Notes under the pieces: model-generated
The model's database searches: none
The model's input: only the letters and a program-made list of their open reading frames with translations
Told to the model about the DNA's origin: nothing
Part shown: positions 46,004 through 55,665 of the stretch, piece by piece
Layout of the letters: every line of letters begins with the position of its first letter
How positions within the stretch are numbered: position 1 is the stretch's first letter
Assembly: GCA_951812925.1 (NCBI GenBank)
Contig: OX638371.1
Coordinates: 34,198,101-34,262,100, forward strand
Direction: 5' to 3'
Source: Calliopum simillimum
Lineage: Eukaryota; Arthropoda; Insecta; Diptera; Lauxaniidae
Length of the DNA stretch: 64,000 nucleotides
Translations under genes and position numbers: made by a program

Positions 46004-47244
46004 AAAAAAAAAAGAACGGGAACAAAGAACGGCGTTTAATTGCATCAGAAAGTTTTTGCAAAAATCAGTTGCTGACGGAATTTACAGACGACTAGTTGCA
46101 GTAAACGGGTTGCTTGCGAAATAAAAACGAAAAAATAAAGAAAAAATCTGTGCGTGCGTGCGGTCGAAATAAAACGATAGTAAAAAAATTGTGAACCTAA
46201 AATATTATATACATAATCTAATTGAGTTACAAATTAGGTGAAATAAATTTGTAAGAAAAGCACATAATTTATGTGACGTATAATAAGGTTTAGTATCGTA
46301 TAAGCAATATTCCGTGTCTATATGAAATACCGACCGACCATCTTCAAGTGATTTTAATTTGAAAAATGTCATCAAAATGAAATAAGCAGACTAAAGTTTT
46401 TGACTCGAAACCCAGAAATACCAATGGCATCAGACGAAATTTAAAATTGTGTGGAATTTGTGAAGTGCCCAAACATAAAAAAAAACATAAAGCAAAAAAA
46501 AAAAAAAAACAAAAAAAAAACTAACGATCATTTGCTTTGCCCATACAGCACCTGCAATCACCAACGAAGAATTTCAGCAACAACAAAGAGAATCGAGTGG
46601 GAAAAGAAAAACGTTTGCGGTATAAATGATGACGTCACTTACCCATTTCTCAGTGTTCAGGTGATATTCCTAAAAAAAAAAAAAAAACAGCAAATAGAAA
46701 AAACATGAAAGAAGCACAGTGGAACAGTTCTATAAAAACAATATAAACAAGAAAAACACCTAAAAGAACGAAAAGTGAAAGAAACGGCAGTGACAGTTAA
46801 ATAAAAGAAAAAATATAATACATAAACGGTTATACATAAGCAAGAAATGAGAAAAAAACAAACAATTCATATAAAAGAAAAGTATTAAAAGAAAATAAAT
46901 AAACAAAAAGAATGTCAAAAACCTTAAATTTGACAGAAAATAAAACCAGGCAAACAAATTTGTTTTGCCAACGAAAAATAAATCATCGTGTGACGTCACC
47001 AACATTAACATCCAAAACAACAGCAATTTCAATTTCAATTTATTTAAATATAAGAACAAATATAAGTACAATAAGAACTAAGTTCTTTTATAGCACAAAG
47101 AAATATATCTGGGTTTAAACTTCAATTTTGAGAAAAAAGGAAGAAAATAGAAAGAGAAAAAAAAAATAATAAAGAGAAGAGAGAAAGATAAAAAAAAGAA
47201 AGAAAAATGTGTTTAGAGATGAAAAAATATATGAAATAGAAAAA
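46004..47244. other. A-rich strand-asymmetric stretch with two TGACGTCA sites
   Basis: From about 46,140 the plus strand is dominated by A with short G/C interruptions, which forces Lys/Asn-rich plus frames and Leu/Phe-rich minus frames. The palindrome TGACGTCA (the CRE consensus) occurs at about 46629 and 46990. It could be the 5' or 3' untranslated region of an unrecognised transcript or element. No coding function is supported. Confidence 0.4.
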
Positions 47245-47263
47245 TGGTTTTTATTTTATTTTT

Positions 47264-48850
47264 TTAATTAGAGAAATATTCAAGAGCGGCAAGCCTAAAT
47301 CTTTTTGCTGTAATAGTTGATCTTAGATGAACTGGCAGTGAATTCCAGAGTCTGATAGCATTGACAAAAAAGAGTCTTGTTGAGTTGAGATAATTAAAAC
47401 TTGGTAAGATCAAAACATTGCTCCTTGCTGAGTGACTGAATATTAACTTTTCAAATAAATACAATGGGGTTTTTAAATGAATAAGCTTATGTAGAAACAA
47501 GCAGTTTCTAAAATTAAGATAGTTCAATATATCACAGCCAAGGATACTTTTTTTGAACTGTGATATATGATCAAACTTCCTCAACCCATAAACATAACGT
47601 GTTGCATGATTAAACGCAATTTCTAATTTGAGTTTAGAACTAGAATCCAGTTTACTATACACTACATCAGAGTACGTTATGATGGGAACAATTAACTGTA
47701 CCACAAGCTTTCGTCTAGTTTCAAGTGGTGTAAAATCAGCCGATATTCTCAATTTTCTCAATGTAAAGAAAATTTTTCTTACGACATTGTTAATGTGGTC
47801 GGTGCATGATAGTGTGGTATTTATGTGGAAGCCAAGGCTTATAGCATGGTTGATTAACTTAAGTTTTTTTTCACCTATAAATAGCGAAGGAATATCGTGA
47901 GAATCTAATTCATCTTTATAAATTGGCAAAACGTATGATTTTGAGGCGTTGAGCTCAAGTCTGTTACAAATAGCCCATGTGTTAATGCGATCTAGATCCT
48001 CATTTAGTCTACAACTCAGATCCTCCATCAAACCAGTACGACGAGACAAGTAAAGTTGTACATCATCAGCATAAGCATGTAAAGACGCATACCTACAAAC
48101 TGCAAAAATATCATTGATAAACATAGAAAATAGTAGAGGTCCAAGGATGGACCCCTGGGGTACTCCACTACAAACCATCTTATATTGCGAGTACTGTTCC
48201 TTCACTTTAACTCTTTGTACACGATTCGATAAATAGCTACTAAGTAGTTTAGTGCTATTTACACCGAAGCCATACAAATGTTTCAACTTCTGGCACAATA
48301 AAAAATGATTGACAGAGTCAAAAGCTTTCGAGAAATCAAGCAAGCATAAAAGAGTTACTAGTCCTTCGTCAAACTTGCATCTTATATCATCAAGCACTTT
48401 CACGGTGGCGGTTGAGCAGCTATGTCCAGCTCGAAAACCAGATTGAAGAGGAGACATGAGTTTACAAATGGTTAAGAATTCTAGTATTTGATCTGCCATA
48501 AGAGCTTCACATATTTTGGACAGAGAAGACAATAAGCTAATAGGCCTGAAATCATTAGCAGCACTTGCTGAAGGTTTTTTTGCAATTGGCACTACAATAG
48601 CGATTTTCCAGGAATGGGGAAATGAAGATGTCGTTAAACAGTGATTTATAATGTGTGTTAATGGACTCAGAACATACGGCATAATTAGCTTAATAAATTT
48701 AAGCGAGATTCCATCTTCTCCTATGGCATTCGATTTAATTTTTAAGATACTTTTTTTAACATCATTTTCACAAACGGTTTTGAACTCAAAAGTTTGAGGA
48801 GTAGCAGTGCCAGATGTATCTACATAGTTTCTGGCAAGGGTCGTCGATGT
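47264..48850 (-). CDS. LINE ORF2 reverse transcriptase domain (frameshifted from its N-terminal part)
   Basis: This would copy the element's RNA into DNA at a nicked target. The open minus-strand frame extends from about 48850 through the internal ATG at 48682 to a stop at 47264. Motifs appear in the normal order: NAIGEDGISLKFIK; IVVPIAKKP; NDFRPISLLSSLSKICE; LQSGFRAGHSC; LLDFSKAFDSVNH (first catalytic Asp); SGVPQGSILGPLLF; YADD (encoded at 48062-48073); then the thumb and the C-terminal RLWNSLPVHLRSTI block. No stop interrupts over 500 codons. The frame is offset by one base from the upstream frame (48820-49302), and the two overlap around 48820-48850, so one indel separates the polyprotein. 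Resembles the CR1/Jockey group; the exact clade is uncertain. Confidence 0.8.
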   Translation of the reverse strand, partial: TSTTLARNYVDTSGTATPQTFEFKTVCENDVKKSILKIKSNAIGEDGISLKFIKLIMPYVLSPLTHIINHCLTTSSFPHSWKIAIVVPIAKKPSASAANDFRPISLLSSLSKICEALMADQILEFLTICKLMSPLQSGFRAGHSCSTATVKVLDDIRCKFDEGLVTLLCLLDFSKAFDSVNHFLLCQKLKHLYGFGVNSTKLLSSYLSNRVQRVKVKEQYSQYKMVCSGVPQGSILGPLLFSMFINDIFAVCRYASLHAYADDVQLYLSRRTGLMEDLSCRLNEDLDRINTWAICNRLELNASKSYVLPIYKDELDSHDIPSLFIGEKKLKLINHAISLGFHINTTLSCTDHINNVVRKIFFTLRKLRISADFTPLETRRKLVVQLIVPIITYSDVVYSKLDSSSKLKLEIAFNHATRYVYGLRKFDHISQFKKSILGCDILNYLNFRNCLFLHKLIHLKTPLYLFEKLIFSHSARSNVLILPSFNYLNSTRLFFVNAIRLWNSLPVHLRSTITAKRFRLAALEYFSN

Positions 48851-49312
48851 ATGGAGAGAAAATATTCATTGAGTTCATTCGGATCAACAAGACATTCAGC
48901 AGAGCATTCGTCACCGAAGCAGACATTTTTTAGATTTCTCCATAAAACTTTCGATGGAAGTGTTGTTTTCAACTTAGTGGAGCAGAACCTTTTCTTAGAC
49001 TGCCTAGTTATCAAGATTGATTCATTTCTAGCATATCTAAACCTTTCCCAATTTTCAGGTGTTGGATTTCTTTTCCAGACTTTATGCATTTTATTACGTT
49101 TTTTTATAGCCCTTTGCACATTAGAATTAAACCATGGGCAAGATTTATTTTTAATAACAACCGTTTTTATTGGTACATGTTTGACATAGAGGGAATTAAC
49201 AGCGTTGGTGAACAGATTAAGTTTATCATCGACATTTTCACTGTACCACACGTGATTCCATAACGTAAGATCAAGATCACGGCGGCGACAAGGATGATAC
49301 ACATAAGTATTT
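48820..49312 (-). pseudogene. LINE ORF2 linker between endonuclease and RT
   Basis: The frame from about 49312 to a stop at 48820 encodes the region just before the RT: NKSCPWFNSNVQRAIKKRNK, then WERFRYARNESILITRQSKK, then LWRNLKNVCFG and LNEYFLSIH. This WF/KRNK and FRYARN arrangement is typical of Jockey/CR1 ORF2 linkers. After LSIH the frame runs to a stop, whereas the neighbouring frame carries on (STTLARNYVDTSG) into the RT, pinpointing a one-base indel near 48845. No endonuclease is left upstream. Confidence 0.7.
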
Positions 49313-49685
49313 TTTTTAATTTTTCACTAAGCTTATATTTATTTTCATAGACTTAATTTCAAATGTATTTTTCAACAGAAAAACCGTTTTTTTAAAAATT
49401 TATGAGATTTCGACCTCTGTCGCTAATTTGTGGATCAAGTGCTAGAAAAAGCGGGCATCTTTTCAGATAGCTCAATGTATAACCTTTAATTTTGCATTTG
49501 ATTTTTTTTTAAAGAAAGGGTCCTTCTAGTGAATTATTTTTGTGAGCACTTTTTAGTCCAAAAAAAACCATAGTGCGGCGGTACGGGAGGAGGCGTTAAG
49601 ATTAAGAGCGGTGTAGAGAGCAACAGAGGTGGCACAAGAGGTGCACAGAGTTGTGGAGTCACGAGCTGCGGAGAGAGTGGTGGTG
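49313..49685. other. Left flank of the tandem array
   Basis: Purine-rich sequence at about 49570-49685 (GGAGGAGGC, GGTGGTGGCGGGGG). Only the final GGCGGGGG is shared with the unit junctions, so homology to the array begins there. No gene. Confidence 0.45.
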
Positions 49686-49911
49686 GCGGGGGTGAAACAT
49701 GAGGAAGTGGCATGAAAAAGATAAAGGAATCGTCTACGCCAACAGCGCAAGCATGCAGCAGCTGGAGAAACAACAATATTATAAAACTTTTTTAATACTT
49801 ATTCTCTTTACTTAAGGTCAGGTAGAATTTTTTCAAAAAAAAATTTTTTTTATTTTTCCCGTTTCGGATACTTTAAACCCTCAAGGATAATGTAGAAACC
49901 CTCTTTTCCCT

Positions 49912-50222
49912 CCCGCTTGACTCCAAAACACATTTTTAGTGGGAAGAACATAATTGAGTTAGCAACGAATCTTGCACTATGCATATTCAATGAAGGATAC
50001 CAGCCGTTATTAAAAATCGTGGACACCATGGGAATTACAATTGGAAGTGGAGCAGCTGCTATTGCAGTTACAAATGACGATTCTCGAGTATTGAGATCAG
50101 ATGATCGTAGCAGACAGAGATGGAAAGATCACCGGACGGAGCAGCGAGAAGACAGAGCGCGCACGAACGAACACTGGGAAGAGGAAGGAGGAGAATTGTA
50201 TGGGCCTGGCATTGCTAAATAA
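49912..50222 (+). pseudogene. C-terminus of a transposon protein (possibly Mutator-like), unit 1
   Basis: A frame of about 101 codons reads LTPKHIFSGKNIIELATNLA, then a GYQPLLKIVDTMGI segment, a basic/acidic tail (RQRWKDHRTEQREDRARTNE) and EEGGELYGPGIAK before the stop. An in-frame stop lies just upstream at about 49890 and there is no good start codon, so this is the end of a longer protein. The LCIFNEGY...LKIMxxMGI block and the E-rich LYGPGIA ending remind me of the C-terminus of Mutator-domain proteins found in many insect repeats; that link is from memory and unverified. Near-identical copies are at 55890-56200 and 61725-62035. Confidence 0.4.
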
Positions 50223-50455
50223 GCGTAAGATGATTTTCCATTATTTTTCTTGACCGAAAGAAGTCTTTCGTTTATTTCACACTTCTTTGAATTGTTGTAA
50301 ATGCTTCGAGAATATATTAATTAAACATTTTTTGGCTCAAAATTTCGGTAAAAAATTTAATAAACGTAGTTAATTGTTCAAGCTAATGATTTATGTAAAA
50401 TAATTACTAAATTCATAATTTTCTGCCCTCTTTAACATGGAAGTCATATGCATCG

Positions 50456-51395
50456 TGTGAGTCGCACAATAAAAACTCGAAGGAACTTTTTTATGGAGAA
50501 TCACGTTCTCTACAAAAACTTTTCATTTTATGTTTAAAAAAATTGATCTTTTAAGAGTTATTCTATAAAAAATGGTTAAGCGCCAATAAATGTCAAAAAA
50601 TCACTTTTTTTTTTAAATAACTTCATGTGGTTCTCCCTGAAAAAGACCTTCGGACTTTTTATCGTACGTAACCTGATATTTTTTGGAACTAAAATCTTTT
50701 TATTCATTTATTTCTCATTGCTCAAACGCAACTTGTTATTTTAACTTTCGTGAGTGAATATTATAGCATGTTCGCGATAGTAGCCGTGTTTCTTTTGACG
50801 CGTATATACAATTGTGGATATTTTTGAATTGCGATAAATCATGAACAGTGAGTCGCACAATAAAAACTCGAAGGAACTTTTTTATGGAGAATCACGTTCT
50901 CTACAAAAAATTTTATTTTTTTATTTAAAAAAAGTGATCTTTTAAGAGTTTTTCTATAAAAAATGGTTAAGCGCCAATAAATGTCAAAAAATCACTTTTT
51001 TTTTAAATAACTTCATGTGGTTCTCCCTGAAAAAGACCTTCGGACTTTTTATCGTACGACTCAACGTGTTTATAAGTTATCGCAAATTCAAAAATTAACA
51101 CAATTGAATCTATCATTTTTAAAAGGGGATATGTGACGAAATTAAAACTTATGGCAAATTTAAGAAAAACCCTCATAAGTTTGGTAAATCTTATTTTAGT
51201 GCGATTTTAGTGATGAAGGTTAACTAACAATAATACTAAGCAGTAATCTGCTTTCTTGGAAAAAAAAAATAAACCAACCAGTGCTATCGCCACAACGGCA
51301 AAAAAGCGAAAAAAAAAAATTCTCTGCCGAGCGACACATGTCCCTTTTTAAAAATGACCGATTCAATTGTATATACGCGTCAAAAAAAAAAACGG
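50456..51395. repeat. CCGTG hairpin complex, unit 1
   Basis: The outer inverted pair is CCGTGTTTCTTTTGACGCG (50784) against the complement ending CGCGTCAAAA...AACGG (51395). It is preceded by a direct copy of about 210 bp (50456-50668 repeated at 50850-51060) marked by GAGTCGCACAATAAAAACTC. That 210-bp unit is itself partly palindromic (its end is GTCCGAAGG-type sequence inverted). A further inverted pair (TATCATTTTTAAAAGGGG and its complement, about 51106-51368) is nested near the right end. It is a layered set of hairpin insertions with no coding potential. Confidence 0.6.
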
Positions 51396-51796
51396 TTCAC
51401 ATATGAAGGAGTCTTAAAGAGGTAAATTATTTGACACGCTGTCTTACTGTTCTCTATGGGCTATTCAAATTTACTTTCCATTATTAAAATACAAAAAACC
51501 AATGCGCACATTCAGGCGGAATGTATGTCATAGATCATTTTATTTTCCCTGTCGGAAATCGCTCTACTTCTAAACTTTACACAAACTAGTTTCAACCGGA
51601 GCAAGAATAGTTCGCAAGTAAATCGTTTCCCATACGATGAACTATTGATTTTTACTTGGGCTTGTCGTAGGAGCAAGTCAATTGTCCTACTCTGCATTTG
51701 GTGTAATTGGTTACAAACTAATCTTTTGTGTCAATTGTCCTGTGACACATTTCCTCTGCCACCTCCAAGTCATAATATTAAATTTTTCAATTTTAA

Positions 51797-51973
51797 CAGT
51801 CGGAATAATGTCGCAGTTTTCTAACGATTATAACGCCTTTTGTACCACTATAGCCAGTACATCATTATAATACAATGTCATATTCTCCGATAAAACGAGT
51901 ATGATGTAGTTTTACAACGATGGACCTGCTATAGTGTGGAGAAAGGCAAAATATTCCAACCTTATTCCGACTG
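51797..51973. mobile_element. TTAA-flanked hairpin MITE, unit 1
   Basis: CAGTCGGAATAA and TTATTCCGACTG form perfect 12-bp ends directly flanked by TTAA on both sides (51793-51796 and 51974-51977). The interior also pairs loosely (CCACTATAGCCAGTAC with a GTGTGG...CTATAGCAGGTCC-type inverse). TTAA duplication is the hallmark of piggyBac-type insertion; the family is inferred from that alone. 177 bp. Confidence 0.6.
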
Positions 51974-52109
51974 TTAAAATTTAAAAATTTATTGTTTTAC
52001 ATACATGCAATAAAAAATGGGGTTATATAAAAAATTGATTTCAATTGAATTTTCGCCACCGTGGTCAATCTTACAGTCATCTTCTTTCTGTAGGTACATC
52101 TTTCAAAGG

Positions 52110-52266
52110 TATCAAAATGCTACACTGATAGTTTTTTTAAGATAATTCACTGAAATCCTTAGGGCTATAAATGCATCCTCTAAGCTAAAACTAGACGAAC
52201 TCGTACAAGAGGGCGTGGCACCTCCCATATAAGCAAAATTTTCAAAATACTGTAGTGTAGGGTTTT
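52110..52266 (-). repeat. mini-me/DINE-1-like monomer fragment, unit 1
   Basis: One monomer (AAACTAGACGAACTCG, then GGGCGTGGCACCTCCCATAT and AAAATACTGTAGTGTAGGG). In unit 2 this is cut to about 64 bp (58082-58145). Confidence 0.55.
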
Positions 52267-52332
52267 CTAAAAATCATTTATTTTGCTTATATATTTACGT
52301 GCATTTTTTAATAAATGTTTTATATGTTCAAG

Positions 52333-52431
52333 GACGACGATTACAAGGAGAGCGGCAGCTTGAAGGCTTCCTTTCAGAAGATAATGGCTGGATGTTGGCT
52401 GCGGCAGAGCAGATTAATGCCGATGTACCAG
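52333..52431 (+). CDS. Penultimate exon of an unrecognised gene, unit 1 (intact)
   Basis: A splice acceptor (TATATGTTCAAG) at 52332 and a donor (CCAG|GTACTTAAG) at 52431/52432 bound a 99-bp exon. The frame that continues into the next exon reads RRLQGERQLEGFLSEDNGWM, then LAAAEQINADVP, with balanced composition unlike the surrounding spurious frames. The exon ends in phase 1 and the next begins with two bases that complete the codon, so the pair is self-consistent. In unit 2 the same exon has one extra T (100 bp), which creates an early stop. The gene is not recognised and upstream exons are not seen in the window. It may be an ordinary host gene whose 3' end was caught in the duplication, or a captured fragment. 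Confidence 0.55.
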
Positions 52432-52942
52432 GTACTTAAGTCTAATATGTTAAAATTGAATTTTGTTTGTTTGTTTATACAGTGGCTCCATCCCAAAATT
52501 GGACAAGTCTTTGTTGAATATAAAAGTACTCTAAAATTAAGAAAAAATATCCTAAGGATACGGTTTTTTCGCTTTTATTTAAAGCTTGTACCCTCATCTC
52601 TCTAAATAATAAAAAAAAAAAACAAAAATTTTTCTATGGATATTGAGCGAAAAAACCATTTTAGCATTGCGTTTTTTCGTAATATTCTAATATTTTTAAG
52701 GATATTTAAAGGTTTTTTTTTGGCTTTTTTTAAATTTTGTTTTTTTTTTTTATTGTTCAGAGAGATGAGGATATAAGGTTTAAATAAAAGGGAAAAAACC
52801 GTATCTTTATCATATTTTTTCTAAATTTTAGAGTACATTTATATCCAACAAAGTCTTGTCCGATTTTGAGATGGAGTTCACTGTATATTTGTTATTTATG
52901 GATTCGGAAACTAACCATAAGTTATTTTTTAAATTTTCATAG

Positions 52943-53091
52943 TCCCCCCTGATACTCTCTTCACCAATGATGATACTGAATTTATGGCTGAAGTACGGAT
53001 AGCCGAGTCGTTCCGTACTGGAACAAATATACCATTAAAGCCTAGTGAAGAAAGCATGAAGCGTGCGCGACAAATGTACGAGCATTTGTAA
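52943..53091 (+). CDS. Terminal exon of the same gene, unit 1 (intact)
   Basis: The acceptor TTTAAATTTTCATAG ends at 52942 and the frame runs to TAA at 53089-53091. It encodes PPDTLFTNDDTEFMAEVRIA, then ESFRTGTNIPLKPSEESMKR and ARQMYEHL. AATAAA at 53134, about 43 bp past the stop, is a plausible polyadenylation signal. Together with the previous exon this gives 81 residues of continuous open sequence over a 511-bp intron. The C-terminus looks soluble, charged and helical. I do not recognise the family. Unit 2 lacks one C in the C-run at the exon start, and displaced 164-bp copies of the exon end lie at both unit junctions. Confidence 0.6.
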
Positions 53092-53299
53092 ATAAGTAGC
53101 TCTTTCCCTTTGCTCATACGATTTCCTCAGAGAAATAAATTTGTTCGTAGGTTGCAAAATTTATACTTTTAATATTGCTCCAGTGGAAATTATTGATATT
53201 TTGTAACTTTGCAAGTCTAAATTACATTTCTAAAAACCGACCCGACTGGGGCCGTTTTTTCTTCATACTTCTGTGTACTTAACTCAAAACATCGTTATA

Positions 53300-54886
53300 C
53301 AGTGCTGTGCATAACATTTGCAACCAGAAACACTTGAAACTGTATCACCAATTTTCGGCCACTAAAGCAGATGCAAATAAAAAACTTGGTATGAGGTTTT
53401 ATGTCATTTATATTGTTGTTTATAAAACAAAAATAAAAAGTCCATACATCACTTAAACAAAACTAAAACTTAAGTGTAATATAAAAATGTGTCGGTATTG
53501 GCTGTGCAAAACATTTGCAACTATTAATTTAAATTAAAAATTAATAACTTAAAATCAATATTTAATGGAATAACCCTTGATTTTTATAACAGCAGTGCAT
53601 CTTTTTGGCATGGATGCGATAAAACTATTTTCAAATGAGGGCGGAATGTCCTGGTACCGTTTTTTAACTTCATTAAACAACTCATCCTGTTTTCAAAATT
53701 TTTGATTGCATAATAAGCAATGCATTTTCGTGACTTGACGCTTTGATTGGGTTTAGATCTGGCGACTCCGCGGGGCATTGATAAACATCAATATTTTGCC
53801 GATTTATCCAATCTTTTACTGCTTTCCACGTGTGCTTAAGGTTGTTATTATGCAGGAATATCCATTTTAGTGTTATTTTTCACGCATATGGCTTTATAGT
53901 ATTTTGTGGTATGTCTTTATAATCATTAGGCTTCATTATGTCTTCAACTCTTTGAATTGGACCGATTCCTTGCGCAGAGATGCATCCCCACACCATGATT
54001 CTACAACCTCTATCATAGACAGTTCCTATTGTATATTTCGGGCTTAGCCTTTCTCTCCTTGGTCTTCTCATAAGCCTGTTACCACTCGATCCGTATAAAT
54101 TAAACTTGGACTCTTCAGAAAAGATGGTAAGTCTTGTAAGAAGACCAAGGAGAGAATGGCTAAGCCCGAAATATACAATAGGAACTATCTATCATAGAGG
54201 TTGTAGAATCATGGTGTGGGGATGCATCTCTGCGCAAAGAATCGCTCCAATTCAAAGAGTTGAAGACATAATGAAGCCTAATGATTATAAAGACATACCA
54301 CAAAATACTATAAAGCCATATGCAACTTGGTAAATGTCACTAAAATGGATATTCCTGCATAATAACAACCTTAAGCACACGTGGAAAGTAGTAAATGATT
54401 GGATAAATCGGCAAAATATTGATGTTTATCAATGCCCCGCGGAGTCGCCAGATCTAAACCCAATCAAATCGTCAAGTCACGAAAATGCATTGCTTATTAT
54501 GCAATCAAAAATTTAGAAAACAGGATGAGTTGTTTAATGAAGTTAAAAAACGGTACCAGGACATTCCGCACTCATTTGAAAATAGTTTTATCGCATCCAT
54601 GCCAAAAAGATGCATTGCTGTTATAAAAATCAAGGGTTATTCCATTAAATATTGATTTTTAGTTATTAATTTTTAATTTAGATTAATAGTTGCAAATGTT
54701 TTGCACAGCCAATACCGACACATATTTATATTACACTTAAGTTTTAGTTTTGTATAAGTGATGTATGGACTTTTTATTTTTGTTTTATAAACAACAAAAA
54801 GTATTTTATTTGCATCTGTTTTAGTGGTCGAAAATTGGTGATTCAGTTTTAAGTGTTTCTGGTTGCAAATGTTATGCACAGCACTG
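53300..54886. mobile_element. Palindromic Tc1-like remnant, unit 1
   Basis: Ends CAGTGCTGTGCATAACATTT and its complement are bordered by TA (53298-53299 and 54887-54888). The element consists of two inverted copies of the same Tc1 3' half (about 53300-54068 and 54139-54886) around a spacer of about 70 bp. Each arm encodes pieces of a Tc1 transposase: RRPRRERLSPKYTIGTVYDR, CRIMVWGCIS, and VVNDWINRQN with ESPDLNPIK. The usual second catalytic Asp is Asn (HNNNLKHTWK) and the Glu after DLNPI is Lys. The N-terminal DNA-binding part is absent. Not functional; mobile only if a related transposase acts on its ends. Confidence 0.85.
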
Positions 54887-54999
54887 TATGTAGATGTCTA
54901 GTTGTAGTTTTAACCCGACGATATATAAATTTTAATGTTTCTTAAAAATGTATTTGCTTTTATAAAAATTGAAAAAGAAAAAAAAACTAAAAACTATAA

Positions 55000-55126
55000 G
55001 GGCCAGTTTCACAATGTTCAGTTAAGCCTTAACTAGAACTTTAACTGGAACTTTGACATTAAATTTCATACAAAATTTTTATTTATCTGGAAGTTAAATT
55101 TTAACTGAACATTGTGAAAATGGCCC
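55000..55126. mobile_element. Harbinger-like MITE, unit 1 (127 bp)
   Basis: GGGCCAGTTTCACAATGTTC and its inverse GAACATTGTG...ATGGCCC form the ends, with TAA on both sides (54997-54999 and 55127-55129). TWA target duplications and GG-starting ends fit PIF/Harbinger MITEs. Confidence 0.65.
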
Positions 55127-55130
55127 TAAG

Positions 55131-55501
55131 CCGTGTTTCTTTTGACGCGTGTATAAAATTGTGGTAATTTTCAAACTGCGATCACTTATGAACGGTGAGT
55201 CGTACAATAAAAAGTGCAAGGGTCTTTTTCAAGGTAATTTTTATTTTTTTGTAAAAAAAAAAAAAATTAATTATTTCAGAAGTTATTTAAAAAAAAAAGT
55301 GCTTTTTTGCCGTTTATCGGTGCTTAACTAGTTTTTATAGAATAACTCCTAAAAGGTAAATTTTTTTAAAAATAAAATGAAAATTTTTTCTAGAGAATGT
55401 AATTCTCCATAAAAAAGTTCCTTCAAGTTTTTATTGTGCGACTCACTGTTCATGAATTATCGCAATTTAAAAATAATCACAATTGTATATAAGCGTCAAA
55501 A
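55131..55501. repeat. Truncated CCGTG hairpin at unit 1/2 junction
   Basis: Begins CCGTGTTTCTTTTGACGCG and folds back on itself (GAGTCGTACAATAAAAAGTG with the inverse of GAGTCGCACAATAAAAACTT). It stops at AAGCGTCAAAA without the terminal CACGG. The next base starts the displaced exon fragment, so the break created the junction. Confidence 0.65.
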
Positions 55502-55665
55502 GATGATACTGAATTTATGGCTGAAGTACGGATAGCCGAGTCGTTCCGTACTGGAACAAATATACCATTAAAGCCTAGTGAAGAAAGCATGAAGCGTGCG
55601 CGACAAATGTACGAGCATTTGTAAATAAGTAGCTCATTCTCTTTGCTCATACGATTTCCTCAGAG
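55502..55665 (+). pseudogene. Displaced copy of the terminal exon end at junction 1
   Basis: 164 bp corresponding to 52969-53132: the last 40 codons, stop and start of the 3' untranslated region, cut just before the AATAAA. There is no acceptor site upstream, because the truncated hairpin is fused instead. A couple of substitutions (CATTCTCTTT for CTTTCCCTTT) separate it from the parent. Confidence 0.8.

Larger units (their letters stand above)
47245..49312 (-). mobile_element. 5'-truncated non-LTR retrotransposon (CR1/Jockey-group)
   Basis: An A-rich 3' tail on the minus strand (T-rich plus strand at 47245-47270) follows the ORF2 stop at 47264. The recognisable body ends near 49312, before the endonuclease would be complete, beyond which T-rich unrelated sequence begins. 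It holds most of ORF2, split by a single frameshift near 48845. Confidence 0.75.
49686..55665. repeat. Tandem segmental array, unit 1 (5,980 bp)
   Basis: Sequence beginning GCGGGGGTGAAACATGAGG restarts at 55666 and again at 61501, with near-identity throughout. Unit 1 holds a transposon-protein C-terminus, the CCGTG hairpin complex, a TTAA hairpin MITE, a mini-me-like fragment, two gene exons, a palindromic Tc1 remnant, a Harbinger-like MITE, a truncated hairpin and a displaced 164-bp exon fragment. Unit 1 alone keeps about 105 bp of the mini-me-like fragment and both exons intact, so it may be closest to the ancestral copy. Confidence 0.9.

Noticed and set aside
46760..47071. 103-codon minus-strand frame rich in Leu and Phe resembling a membrane protein
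   Set aside because: It is the complement of the A-rich stretch, so hydrophobic codons follow from composition.
49534..49776. Proline-rich minus-strand frame
   Set aside because: It arises from a purine-rich GGTGG/GGAGG plus-strand tract and overlaps the array boundary; no start context or domain.
51512..51870. Open frames on both strands conserved between units 1 and 2
   Set aside because: Conservation reflects recent duplication; neither frame shows a domain and one ends inside the hairpin MITE.
51797..51973. Short minus-strand peptide resembling a small GTPase segment (RFIGEYD)
   Set aside because: The match is about seven residues, is followed at once by stops, and lies within the hairpin MITE; no G-motifs are present.
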